A stretch of 19,523 nt of DNA, from positions 1-19,523 of the forward strand of contig DKIP01000092.1 in the NCBI GenBank assembly GCA_002454335.1, written 5' to 3'. The notes below the pieces were generated by a model. That model was not told the DNA's origin. It saw nothing but the letters and a program-made list of their open reading frames with translations, and did not search any database. The position numbers and the translations under genes were made by a program. Numbering within the stretch: position 1 is the first letter of the stretch; every line of letters begins with the position of its first letter. Source of the DNA: Cytophagaceae bacterium UBA6715. GTDB taxonomy: Bacteria > Bacteroidota > Bacteroidia > Cytophagales > Spirosomataceae. This document shows positions 5,062 through 12,045 of this stretch, in pieces.

Positions 5062-6303
5062 ATGAAGTCTTTCTCAATTCCTAGTTTATTCAGTAGTTCT
5101 TTGATAGGAGCAATCAAGGAACAAAGGCGTCTACATGATAAATTGAAGAAAGACTATCGTCCATCTCATTTTAGTTTTGGGCCCGTCGAAGTGTATTTAT
5201 CCCGCCATTTTGGCTTTTGTTATGGCGTAGAAAATGCAGTTGAAACAGCATATAAAATCATCGAGGAAAACCCAGAGAAAAAAATTTATTTACTCTCTGA
5301 AATGATACATAATCCAGCTGTTAATGCAGATTTGTTAGATCGTGGAGTTTCATTTATTCAAGATACCAAAGGAGGGCAAATTATTCCTTGGGATGACTTA
5401 AACTCTTCCGATATCGTCATCGTTCCGGCCTTTGGAACGACGTTGGAAATTCAAGCCAAATTAACCTCCATCGGTATTGATACTTATGCTTATGATACAA
5501 CGTGTCCATTTGTTGAAAAAGTATGGAATCGAGCAAGTGCCATAGGCCAAAAATCATATTCCGTCATCGTACATGGGAAACCCAGTCATGAAGAAACAAA
5601 AGCGACCTTTTCCCATTCTCAGTCGGTAACTCCTACGTTGGTTATTAAAGATTTACAACAAGCGCAACAATTGGCTCATTACATTCGCAAAGAAAAGTCA
5701 GCTGAAGAATTTTATGATGAATTTGAAGGGCAATTTTCGAAAGGTTTTAATCCGGACACAGATCTAGAGCGTATTGGTGTGGTCAATCAAACGACAATGC
5801 TTGCGACAGATACGCAAGAAATTGTTGATTATCTTCGGGAGGAAATTATTCAGTTTTATCAATTGTCTGCTGATCAAGTAACGGAACATTTTGCCGATAC
5901 ACGCGATACACTCTGCTACGCGACGAATGATAATCAGAGCGCTACCTATGGCTTACTAAAAGAGGAGGCTGATTTTGCTATAGTAGCCGGAGGTTATAAT
6001 TCTTCTAATACTGCTCATTTGGTGGATTTGTGTGCAGAAAAATTACCTACTTATTTTATCAAGTCGGCCGACAAATTAGTCAGTCCTACGGAAATATGGC
6101 ATTATAATAACCGTCGGAAGGAAGAGGTTCGAACGCTAGATTACATCCCAACGAAGCAGCCGGTTAAGATTTTGTTGACTTGTGGCGCTTCTTGCCCAGA
6201 CGCGGTCATGGAAGAAATTTTACGCAAACTTGTGGCATTTTTTCCGGGCGCAGCTGATACGGATGAGGTTATTCAGCAATGGATTACTGACCGCAATCAG
6301 TAG
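5062..6303 (+). CDS. ispH: 4-hydroxy-3-methylbut-2-enyl diphosphate reductase (long plant/cyanobacterial type)
   Basis: IspH carries out the last step of the MEP isoprenoid pathway, reducing HMBPP to IPP and DMAPP with a [4Fe-4S] cluster. The three cluster cysteines are recognisable: C53 in HFGFCYGV, C148 in DTTCPFVEK and C285 in DTLCYATNDNQ. The substrate-binding motif HGKPSHEETKAT (171-182, with E177/E178) and NQTTMLATDT (242-251) are present. The SHEET form, the N-terminal extension of about 40 residues and the total of 413 residues follow the plant/cyanobacterial branch rather than the roughly 310-residue E. coli form. Near the C-terminus, LTCGASCPD holds two extra cysteines (C374, C378) where E. 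coli has Ser and Thr. The gene is alone on its strand and its last 7 bp overlap the converging fructosamine kinase gene. Confidence 0.93.
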   Translation: MKSFSIPSLFSSSLIGAIKEQRRLHDKLKKDYRPSHFSFGPVEVYLSRHFGFCYGVENAVETAYKIIEENPEKKIYLLSEMIHNPAVNADLLDRGVSFIQDTKGGQIIPWDDLNSSDIVIVPAFGTTLEIQAKLTSIGIDTYAYDTTCPFVEKVWNRASAIGQKSYSVIVHGKPSHEETKATFSHSQSVTPTLVIKDLQQAQQLAHYIRKEKSAEEFYDEFEGQFSKGFNPDTDLERIGVVNQTTMLATDTQEIVDYLREEIIQFYQLSADQVTEHFADTRDTLCYATNDNQSATYGLLKEEADFAIVAGGYNSSNTAHLVDLCAEKLPTYFIKSADKLVSPTEIWHYNNRRKEEVRTLDYIPTKQPVKILLTCGASCPDAVMEEILRKLVAFFPGAADTDEVIQQWITDRNQ

Positions 6304-7181
6304 CTTGATAATATCTTGGTGACTGCCGGTAAATACCCCTCTCCAAACAAATTTACGTGCACCATCAGTGGGTATAAATTGTACAAGGGGATACGTTGAT
6401 GAAAATCTTTTTCGATTGGGAAAGTCCGGTGATAGGCCTCGTAAAATTCGGTAGGAAACCCACCAAACATTGTTGTAAAAGCTAATTCCGCTTCACGAAG
6501 CCCAAAATAACAGCAAGGATCTACGAGTGTAATTTCCCCATTTTCATTGACCATGGCATTACCAGACCACAAATCCCCATGCAACAAGGCAGAAGATTCA
6601 TTTGGGATTAATTGAGGTAATTTATCGTACAGTAGATTGAATTTTTCTTCCATCTCTGCTGAAATTTTACGGTGATAGATTGCCGCATCTACCTGTTTTT
6701 TAAGTCGATTTTGGATGAAGAATTTCACCCCATCCATTTGCCAAGTATTATCTTGTTTGGCAGCTCCTAAAAAATTATCATAGTCCAGTCCATGACCTTT
6801 ACTCGCAGGTTGTTGATGCAAGTGAGCTAATTTATTTCCAAAGTCCGACCAGTAGTGGGTGGATTTTTCTGCCGATTGGATACAATCCAACATGAGGTAT
6901 TCCTTCTCATCTAGGGTACCTACCCCTAACACATTGGGCACGTTGATCGCACCTGTTTTTTGAATGAGTTGAAGGTTCTTGGCTTCGGCTTCAAATAGTC
7001 CTTGATGCTCGCTCTTTGTCCATTTGATGAAATATTCGGAATCCCCCGTTTTGACGCGTACCGCCAGATTGAAATTCCCGCCATAAAAAAACTGAAGATC
7101 GTCAATGGCATTTCCAGGTCCTAAATGTTTTGTTAGGATGGCAGCTATGAATTGATATTGTTCTTGGGATTGTTGGGACAT
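6297..7181 (-). CDS. Fructosamine/ketosamine-3-kinase family protein
   Basis: This is a 294-residue protein kinase-like small-molecule kinase. It has a glycine-rich nucleotide loop FYGGNFNLAVRV (32-43), a candidate ATP-binding lysine K53 in YFIKW, and the catalytic loop LLHGDLWSGN (199-208, with D203 and N208). The metal-binding aspartate D221 is in LVDPCCYFGLREAELA, and MFGGFP follows. These are the hallmarks of the FN3K family, which phosphorylates ketosamines on glycated proteins or free Amadori products so that they break down; bacterial members are linked to deglycation. The Cys-Cys after DP replaces the more usual small residue pair. It is the last gene of the minus-strand run, 39 bp after the DUF2480 gene, possibly with its own promoter. 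Confidence 0.9.
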   Translation of the reverse strand: MSQQSQEQYQFIAAILTKHLGPGNAIDDLQFFYGGNFNLAVRVKTGDSEYFIKWTKSEHQGLFEAEAKNLQLIQKTGAINVPNVLGVGTLDEKEYLMLDCIQSAEKSTHYWSDFGNKLAHLHQQPASKGHGLDYDNFLGAAKQDNTWQMDGVKFFIQNRLKKQVDAAIYHRKISAEMEEKFNLLYDKLPQLIPNESSALLHGDLWSGNAMVNENGEITLVDPCCYFGLREAELAFTTMFGGFPTEFYEAYHRTFPIEKDFHQRIPLYNLYPLMVHVNLFGEGYLPAVTKILSSY

Positions 7182-7198
7182 ACGAATCAGCTAAAGCG

Positions 7199-7206
7199 CA
7201 AATTTA
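7199..7206 (-). promoter_or_regulatory. Possible internal promoter box before the fructosamine kinase gene
   Basis: TAAATTTG on the minus strand matches TAnnTTTG in the 39-bp gap upstream of the kinase ATG at 7181. No -33 TTG is seen. AT-rich chance is a real alternative. Confidence 0.3.
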
Positions 7207-7220
7207 TGAAAAGGGAAGGA

Positions 7221-7727
7221 CTATTTTGCTTTTTTATAAATGGGTACCGTACTGCAGGGTTCCCCAAAAAAGATGCTCCTTACCATAGGGCGAAGTCGAT
7301 TTGTAAGGCTAATATAGGCGTCTAGTGGAACGGCTTCTTTCGAACAACCTTTGATGACAATCTTGCCATCTTCAAATTCTGTCAAATCCATTTGTTGGAT
7401 AACTTGATCAAATAAATGTTTTTCTAAATCTGCTAAGTTTCCATAAATTAATGTAGCAGCCTTTCCGCTTAATTGAGAGCCCACGAGCATGTATGCCCAT
7501 GTAGGGATAATAGCATCAGTTGTGCAAGCGACGGCAACATGTTTACCTGTATACTTCGACCAATCGTGTTCTTGAATGAAGGTTCTGAAGTCCTTTTCGC
7601 GCAGAGCTAAGCCCATGTACAATTGGGGCGCTATGTCGAAAAATACCCGTTCACCTGTTGGTCGTAAGTTTTCCAAGTCGATTTGAATAAGCCCACTTTG
7701 TTTGACTTTGTTGACAATCTCTTCCAT
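7221..7727 (-). CDS. DUF2480 family protein
   Basis: This 168-residue protein is characteristic of Bacteroidota. I recognise the family by its beginning (EIVNKVKQSGLIQIDLENL), the EKDFRTFIQEHDWSKYTGKHVA segment, TTDAIIPTWAYMLVGSQL, the VIKGCSKEAVPLDAY block and the very conserved end FFGEPCSTVPIYKKAK. No biochemical function is known to me. The protein is soluble, without signal peptide or membrane helices. It retains cysteines in CSKE and EPCSTVP that could bind metal or be redox active (speculation). The ATG lies 2 bp after the tsaB stop, so the two are surely co-transcribed. Confidence 0.92.
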   Translation of the reverse strand: MEEIVNKVKQSGLIQIDLENLRPTGERVFFDIAPQLYMGLALREKDFRTFIQEHDWSKYTGKHVAVACTTDAIIPTWAYMLVGSQLSGKAATLIYGNLADLEKHLFDQVIQQMDLTEFEDGKIVIKGCSKEAVPLDAYISLTNRLRPMVRSIFFGEPCSTVPIYKKAK

Positions 7728-7729
7728 GC

Positions 7730-8413
7730 TTACAATGATTTAATTTTGGGTTTTGTGCCCATGAATTCTTTTAGATAGGCTGGCTCAGTAAGTACCAATG
7801 ATGCAAATTTCTTTTCAGCAAAATCGCGCGCGGCGTCTGTTCCCATAAATTTGGCATGTGGGAAAGGATGCTCTTCCGAAAAGGAAATTAGTGGATTTTT
7901 GCAGGCATCTTTCCATTTTAATGCACCATTCCCAAAGGCAATGCTGGGTAGATTCAGCGATTCAAATGAAGTTGATTCCAAGACAATGGGATGAGTTTCC
8001 GTCTTGGGAGTTTTACTTTTTCCATCAAAAACGGCAGCATAAACTTCCATACGGCGGGCGTCCAGCATAGGCAATAACAGCGTGTTTTCAGGTAAACCTG
8101 TCCAAGCATTCGCCATAATCTGTAAGGTATTCATCGTAATCAAGGGAATATCTAAGCCAAAGCATAATCCTTTAGCGGTTGCCAAACCTATTCGTAATCC
8201 TGTGTAAGATCCAGGGCCATTTGAAACGGCAATGGCATCAAGTTGTTGCAAGGAAATGCCAGCCATGGAACAGCATGATTCAATTAAACGGGTTAGTTTT
8301 TTCCCATGTCCACCATCTTCCTGCGTTTCTTGGCTTGCCAATAATTCGCCTGATCGATGCAGGGCAACCGAACATAAGGGGGTGGAAGTTTCGATACTTA
8401 AAATCAAACTCAT
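7730..8413 (-). CDS. tsaB: tRNA threonylcarbamoyladenosine biosynthesis protein TsaB
   Basis: TsaB is the ASKHA-fold partner that, with TsaD and TsaE, installs t6A at position 37 of ANN-decoding tRNAs in the cytoplasm. The 227-residue product shows the family signatures: ILSIETSTPLCSVAL at the N-terminus, HGKKLTRLIESC, the conserved VSNGPGSYTGLRIGLATAKGL nucleotide-binding-like segment, and LLPMLDARRMEVYAAVF. TsaB itself is catalytically inactive and acts as a scaffold. The ATG overlaps the protease stop in an ATGA arrangement, and DUF2480 follows after 2 bp. The C-terminal part is more divergent, as is normal for the family. Confidence 0.94.
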   Translation of the reverse strand: MSLILSIETSTPLCSVALHRSGELLASQETQEDGGHGKKLTRLIESCCSMAGISLQQLDAIAVSNGPGSYTGLRIGLATAKGLCFGLDIPLITMNTLQIMANAWTGLPENTLLLPMLDARRMEVYAAVFDGKSKTPKTETHPIVLESTSFESLNLPSIAFGNGALKWKDACKNPLISFSEEHPFPHAKFMGTDAARDFAEKKFASLVLTEPAYLKEFMGTKPKIKSL

Positions 8414-10080
8414 GGTTTCTCTCGTCTACTTAAAATAGATGCAAATTTAGTCGGTTTGCTAAATAAATCGACAGCAGCCAATATACTTGGATCTTTTCGC
8501 GTGGACCAAGTATTTAATCCTTTCTGCAAATAATAGTGCATAATGATTTCTTGTTCAAGCAGGGGGGTGATTTCCTGGGCATGAAGCTTGAGTTCACGCT
8601 CTAAATTTGTTTTCCAATGTCCGGATTGCCCTTGAAGTAATTGTTTGAGTTCTGAATATTCAGACTGTTCTCTTGTTGATTCGAGTAATTTTTTTACCTG
8701 ATTTTCTACCGGAGTTTCATAAGAAAAATGTGCTTTTGTGAGCCAAGCATTGAATTGGCTGAGGATTTCAGTATTTACCGCGAAATTTTCTGCTTGGGGA
8801 ATTGTACTGTGGGATCCATGATAATCACTAGCAAACCGGAAGAACATTTCTTTACTCAACAAGGCTTGGGCAAAAGTAGATAAGGTTTTTTTATCCGTTG
8901 GCTGATCGGGCAAGATACCTCCACCGTCTACGACTTTTCGCCCATTTTTTGTGTAAAAAACGTTAGCCACAGAATCCTGAAATGCTTTTGCTGTCCCATC
9001 TGCATTTTTGTTTTTATAGTCCAAGGCTTGAATGCAACGCCCGCTCGGGATATAATACTTGGCCGTGGTAATTTTCATTTTGGTTCGATACGGTAAGTCG
9101 CGTGTTACTTGGACGAGGCCTTTGCCAAAACTCTTTTGTCCCATAATCACGGCTCGGTCATAATCTTGCAATACGCCTGCAACAATTTCAGCTGCAGAGG
9201 CCGTTCGGTTGTTGATCAGTACAATGATGGGAGTCTCTGTATCTATGGCTTGATTGAGTGCTTGGTAACTTTTGTTCCATTCTTCTACCTTTCCACGCGT
9301 CTCTACAATCTTTGAACCTTTTGGAATAAATAAATTGCATACATCGATCGCCTGGGTCAAAAGCCCTCCCGGATTGTTCCTTAAATCCAAGATCAATTTT
9401 TGCATACCTTGTTTTTTCAACTCAAGCACGGCTGTTTTTACTTCCTTCGCTGCGGATACATTGAAGTCCTCGAGCAAGATATAGCCCACGCCTGGTCGAA
9501 TGACGGATGCGTCTACAACGTTTTTAATTTGGACGGTTTCGCGTTTAATCGAGAAGGTTTTGGGGGTGCTTTTCCCCACTTGCAAGACTTCGATATTGAC
9601 AATGGAGCCGGCGCTTCCTTTCATGAGTACCGCGGGGTCTGTTTCGGGTGTTTCCCCTAATTTCGTCCCATTAATGCTTATTATTTGATCTCCTATACCT
9701 AATCCAGCTTTGTTTGCCGGACTATTTTCTTCAATAAAACTGATGCGATGGCTTTGGTTGATATCGGATAGGATAATCCCAATTCCCTGGTATTTCCCCG
9801 TGGTCATCTGAAGAAATTCGTCAATCTCACTTTCTGGATAATAGACTGTATATGGATCAAAGCTTTTAAGAAGTGCTTCGATTGACGTTTCAATGGACTT
9901 TTTCGGGTCTACTTCATCAACATAATAGGCATTCAATTCCTTGAAGACAGTTGCGTAAATATCGAGGTTTTTAGCAATTTCAAAAAAACGATTCCCCGGA
10001 TTGGTAAAGGCTAGGAATAAGCCCGAAACGAGGATTAACCCAAGGAAAGATTGCTTAAATGAATTTGGATTTATTCGCAT
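8410..10080 (-). CDS. S41 family C-terminal processing peptidase
   Basis: This is a 556-residue periplasmic serine protease of the CtpA/Prc family, which trims or degrades envelope proteins from their C-termini. An uncleaved-looking N-terminal hydrophobic segment (about 10-26, FLGLILVSGLFLAF) directs it to the periplasm. A PDZ domain spans about 90-180, with the carboxylate-binding region YQGIGIIL and the GLGIGDQIISING block. The protease core follows: LDLRNNPGG (231-239), catalytic S295 in NRTASAAEIVAG and general-base K320 in GQKSFGKGLVQ. After YYIPSGRCIQ, residues from about 400 to 556 form a helical, charged C-terminal region as in other Bacteroidota members. Its first 10 bp overlap rnpA and its stop overlaps tsaB by 4 bp. 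Confidence 0.92.
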   Translation of the reverse strand: MRINPNSFKQSFLGLILVSGLFLAFTNPGNRFFEIAKNLDIYATVFKELNAYYVDEVDPKKSIETSIEALLKSFDPYTVYYPESEIDEFLQMTTGKYQGIGIILSDINQSHRISFIEENSPANKAGLGIGDQIISINGTKLGETPETDPAVLMKGSAGSIVNIEVLQVGKSTPKTFSIKRETVQIKNVVDASVIRPGVGYILLEDFNVSAAKEVKTAVLELKKQGMQKLILDLRNNPGGLLTQAIDVCNLFIPKGSKIVETRGKVEEWNKSYQALNQAIDTETPIIVLINNRTASAAEIVAGVLQDYDRAVIMGQKSFGKGLVQVTRDLPYRTKMKITTAKYYIPSGRCIQALDYKNKNADGTAKAFQDSVANVFYTKNGRKVVDGGGILPDQPTDKKTLSTFAQALLSKEMFFRFASDYHGSHSTIPQAENFAVNTEILSQFNAWLTKAHFSYETPVENQVKKLLESTREQSEYSELKQLLQGQSGHWKTNLERELKLHAQEITPLLEQEIIMHYYLQKGLNTWSTRKDPSILAAVDLFSKPTKFASILSRREKP

Positions 10081-10466
10081 GGCTGAGGCGTGCTGAGTTC
10101 TTTTAAAATACCAATGACTCTTTTTTCGATTTTCGCATAGGGTTCAATGACAGAACCAATATAGACAAAACCTAGGTAATCCGGTAATTTCTGGAATTCA
10201 GGTCCGATATAGTGGGGTTTATTCAACCGGTATGCCTCCCGAATTCGTCTCTTCAAAAGATTTCGATCTACCGCTTTTTTGAATTTACGCTTGGGAACTG
10301 AAATGATAATTTGGGGAGCTTGCAGATTTGCACCGGAATTGGTCTTGTACAAAACTCGAAAAGGATAGACAAAACGTTGCGTAACGCTTGTACTATCCTT
10401 TTGGAATAACGAATCGATTACCTTGATTTGAGTTAATCGTTCGGATTTAGGGAAACTGAAATTCAT
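10071..10466 (-). CDS. rnpA: Ribonuclease P protein component
   Basis: RnpA is the protein subunit that helps the RNase P RNA remove 5' leaders from precursor tRNAs. The product from the ATG at 10466 is 131 residues. It has the F-P-K-S-x-R-L start (FSFPKSERLTQ) and the RNA-binding signature near SVPKRKFKKAVDRNLLKRRI (56-75), continuing through REAYR, which is diagnostic. An in-frame ATG at 10502 would add 12 residues that do not resemble the family, so the downstream start is preferred. It follows rpmH by 58 bp, the classical rpmH-rnpA order, and overlaps the protease start by 10 bp. Confidence 0.95.
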   Translation of the reverse strand: MNFSFPKSERLTQIKVIDSLFQKDSTSVTQRFVYPFRVLYKTNSGANLQAPQIIISVPKRKFKKAVDRNLLKRRIREAYRLNKPHYIGPEFQKLPDYLGFVYIGSVIEPYAKIEKRVIGILKELSTPQPCE

Positions 10467-10524
10467 GGCATAATTACTTATAGGATAAGTAAATGGCCTC
10501 AATCAGCTTAAACTAAATTATGGC

Positions 10525-10680
10525 TTATTTACCTCTTTTTTCGTCAGAAACAGACAACTTATGGCGACCTTTCGCGCGACGTGCTGTTAATACACGACGA
10601 CCGTTTGCAGTAGACATACGCTCACGGAATCCGTGCTTGTTCTTTCTTTTACGTACTGAGGGTTGGAATGTTCTTTTCAT
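10525..10680 (-). CDS. rpmH: 50S ribosomal protein L34
   Basis: This very small basic gene encodes 51 residues. It begins MKRTFQPSVRKRKNKHGFRE, continues RMSTANGRRVLTARRAKGRH, and ends KLSVSDEKRGK. The pattern MKRTFQPS...RKHGFR.RM.T..GR.VL.ARRAKGR is unmistakable for L34 of the large ribosomal subunit. The ATG is at 10680 and the TAA at 10525-10527. It is the first gene of the minus-strand run and has a textbook promoter about 44 bp upstream of the start. The antisense frame is open over the same region but is not a gene. Confidence 0.98.
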   Translation of the reverse strand: MKRTFQPSVRKRKNKHGFRERMSTANGRRVLTARRAKGRHKLSVSDEKRGK

Positions 10681-10723
10681 TGCTTTATTAATTAAAATCC
10701 GATTTAGAATCGAATTGGGTTTG

Positions 10724-10753
10724 CAAAGGTACGGAAAAATATATTTTTGTCAA
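10724..10753 (-). promoter_or_regulatory. rpmH promoter (TTG, 19 bp, TACCTTTG)
   Basis: On the minus strand TTG (10753-10751) is followed after exactly 19 bp by TACCTTTG (10731-10724), an ideal fit to the Bacteroidota sigma-A promoter. The predicted start is near 10720, leaving a leader of about 40 nt before rpmH. This probably drives rpmH, rnpA and the genes behind them. Confidence 0.75.
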
Positions 10754-10809
10754 GTCTTCGCGTAAAAAAATATTATAATGTTCGAATTAAGCTTTGGGAG
10801 GGATTTTTA

Positions 10810-10817
10810 TATCTTTG
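10810..10817 (+). promoter_or_regulatory. Candidate -7 box for the glycosyltransferase gene
   Basis: TATCTTTG on the plus strand matches TAnnTTTG. The predicted transcript start near 10822 leaves only about 13 nt before the TTG start codon. The nearest upstream TTG is only 13 bp away, so the -33 element is weak. Confidence 0.45.
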
Positions 10818-10834
10818 GTTTTTAATCACATCAA

Positions 10835-11575
10835 TTGAAAGTATCCATCATAACGGTATGTTACAATGCTGCGGCTACCCTCAAGCAAACGATTGAGAGT
10901 GTTCTTGCGCAAGATTATCCCAATATTGAATATTGGGTGATTGATGGTGGGTCTAAGGATGGAACCAAGGAGCTATTGGAGTCCTTTGGTCAGCGGATTA
11001 ATTTTATTTCTGAATCAGATAAGGGAATTTACGATGCATTCAATAAAGGCTTGTCTCGCGTTTCTGGCGACGTAGTGGGCGTTATTGGGGCAGATGATTT
11101 CTATCCGAGCAAAGATGTAATTGGTCATGTTGTTCAGTCGTTTGAACAAAACCAAGTGGAGGCTGTCTATGGGGATTTGCAATTCATTGATCCTGTTAGC
11201 CTAAAAGTTGTCCGACAGTGGAAGGCTGGTGCCTACAAGAAATCGAGTTGGTTATGGGGTTGGATGCCACCGCATCCTTCCTTTTTTGTTAAACGTTCTG
11301 TTTACGAACAAATAGGTTATTACCAAACGCATTATACCTGTGCTGGTGATTATGAATGGATGCTTCGTGCACTTTATAAGCAGGGAATTTCAGTTATCTA
11401 TTTACCCAAACTGCTTATGACAATGCGCACTGGAGGAACGAGCACAGCTTCTTGGAGGCATCGCTGGGTCGCGAATCAAGAAGATCGCAAAGCATGGCGA
11501 GAGAATGGCTTAAAGCCTTATTTCTTCACCGTTACTTTAAAACCTTTGCGAAAGATTTTCCAACTATTATCATAA
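10835..11575 (+). CDS. Family 2 glycosyltransferase (TTG start)
   Basis: This 246-residue GT-A fold transferase moves a sugar from a nucleotide sugar to an acceptor, probably in surface polysaccharide synthesis. The N-terminus reads (M)KVSIITVCYNAAATLKQTIE, with DGGSKDGT at 37-44, the acceptor-side segment ESDKGIYDAFNKGL (60-73), and the metal-binding ADD at 86-88 within GVIGADD. The end of the catalytic domain shows GDYEWMLRAL and the loop MRTGGTS. The KGIYDAFNKGL block is typical of the WcaE-like subgroup. The start is a TTG, since there is no ATG in frame near the conserved beginning. It is a single gene in its unit, divergent from rpmH and ended by a strong terminator. The exact substrate cannot be read from sequence. 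Confidence 0.88.
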   Translation: MKVSIITVCYNAAATLKQTIESVLAQDYPNIEYWVIDGGSKDGTKELLESFGQRINFISESDKGIYDAFNKGLSRVSGDVVGVIGADDFYPSKDVIGHVVQSFEQNQVEAVYGDLQFIDPVSLKVVRQWKAGAYKKSSWLWGWMPPHPSFFVKRSVYEQIGYYQTHYTCAGDYEWMLRALYKQGISVIYLPKLLMTMRTGGTSTASWRHRWVANQEDRKAWRENGLKPYFFTVTLKPLRKIFQLLS

Positions 11576-11576
11576 A

Positions 11577-11608
11577 AAAAACCTCTTCGATTGCTCGGAG
11601 AGGTTTTT
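11577..11608. terminator. Bidirectional intrinsic terminator between the glycosyltransferase gene and rpsJ
   Basis: AAAAACCTCTTCGA (11577-11590) pairs with 11595-11608, ending AGAGGTTTTT, around a 4-nt loop. The 14-bp stem has one G-T wobble, and A and T tracts flank both arms. It sits 2 bp past the glycosyltransferase stop and 22 bp beyond the rpsJ stop on the other strand, so it can end both converging transcripts. Confidence 0.88.
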
Positions 11609-11630
11609 CTTTTGTGTTTGAAACCGAAGG

Positions 11631-11936
11631 TTAAACTTTGATTTCAACATCAACACCTGATGGTAATTCTAATTTCATCAAAGCATCTACAGTTTTTGCA
11701 GAAGAAGAGAAAATGTCAATTAGACGCTTGTACGTACATAATTGGAATTGCTCACGTGCTTTCTTGTTCACGTGTGGGGAACGCAAAACTGTGAATTTCT
11801 CAACTTTAGTTGGCAATGGAATTGGACCAGATACAACTGCTCCTGTAGCTTTAACCGCTTTAACGATTTTTTCAGCTGATTTGTCAACCAATGTATGGTC
11901 GAACGACTTCAACTTGATGCGAATTTTTTGATTCAT
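11631..11936 (-). CDS. rpsJ: 30S ribosomal protein S10
   Basis: S10 is a small-subunit ribosomal protein that also acts in antitermination as NusE. From the ATG at 11936 the product is 101 residues, as expected: MNQKIRIKLKSFDHTLVDKS, then GPIPLPTKVEKFTVLRSPHVNKKAREQF, and the end LPSGVDVEIKV. These blocks are diagnostic. An in-frame ATG at 11963 would add nine residues (MYSPNEPNK) and is less likely. It normally sits at the head of the S10 operon or behind fusA. Here neither neighbour is ribosomal: a terminator lies downstream and an unrelated TPR membrane-protein gene lies upstream on the same strand. Confidence 0.97.
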   Translation of the reverse strand: MNQKIRIKLKSFDHTLVDKSAEKIVKAVKATGAVVSGPIPLPTKVEKFTVLRSPHVNKKAREQFQLCTYKRLIDIFSSSAKTVDALMKLELPSGVDVEIKV

Positions 11937-11957
11937 CTTGTTTGGTTCATTAGGTGA

Positions 11958-11993
11958 ATACATGTCGAAAGAACCATTGACTCCGCCATGTAT
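11958..11993 (-). promoter_or_regulatory. Inverted repeat in the rpsJ leader
   Basis: ATACATG (11958-11964) and CATGTAT (11987-11993) are exact complements and would form a 7-bp stem closing a 22-nt loop in the leader of rpsJ, about 22 bases before the preferred ATG. It encloses the alternative upstream ATG. A regulatory role is unproven and the stem is short. Confidence 0.3.
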
Positions 11994-12007
11994 GTAATTT
12001 TGGATTG

Positions 12008-12038
12008 CAAAACTACGGGATAATTATCTGATACACAA
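12008..12038 (-). promoter_or_regulatory. rpsJ promoter (TTG, 20 bp, TAGTTTTG)
   Basis: On the minus strand TTG (12038-12036) and TAGTTTTG (12015-12008) are 20 bp apart, a good Bacteroidota promoter. Transcription would start near 12004, giving a leader of about 68 nt. This makes rpsJ an independent transcription unit rather than part of the upstream gene's message. Confidence 0.65.
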
Positions 12039-12045
12039 GTGAACA

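Noticed and set aside
6297..6303. The 7-bp overlap of ispH and the fructosamine kinase gene as a designed regulatory overlap
   Set aside because: The overlap is only the stop regions, with no palindrome or hairpin; simple compact convergent genes explain it.
9109..9688. Several plus-strand open frames opposite the S41 protease
   Set aside because: All are antisense to a complete protease with intact catalytic motifs and none looks like a protein family.
10520..10765. 81-codon plus-strand open frame over rpmH
   Set aside because: It is antisense to the certain L34 gene and crosses the rpmH promoter.
11638..11931. 97-codon open frame antisense to rpsJ
   Set aside because: It lies entirely opposite the certain S10 gene and has no protein-like family pattern; it is a shadow of rpsJ codon use.
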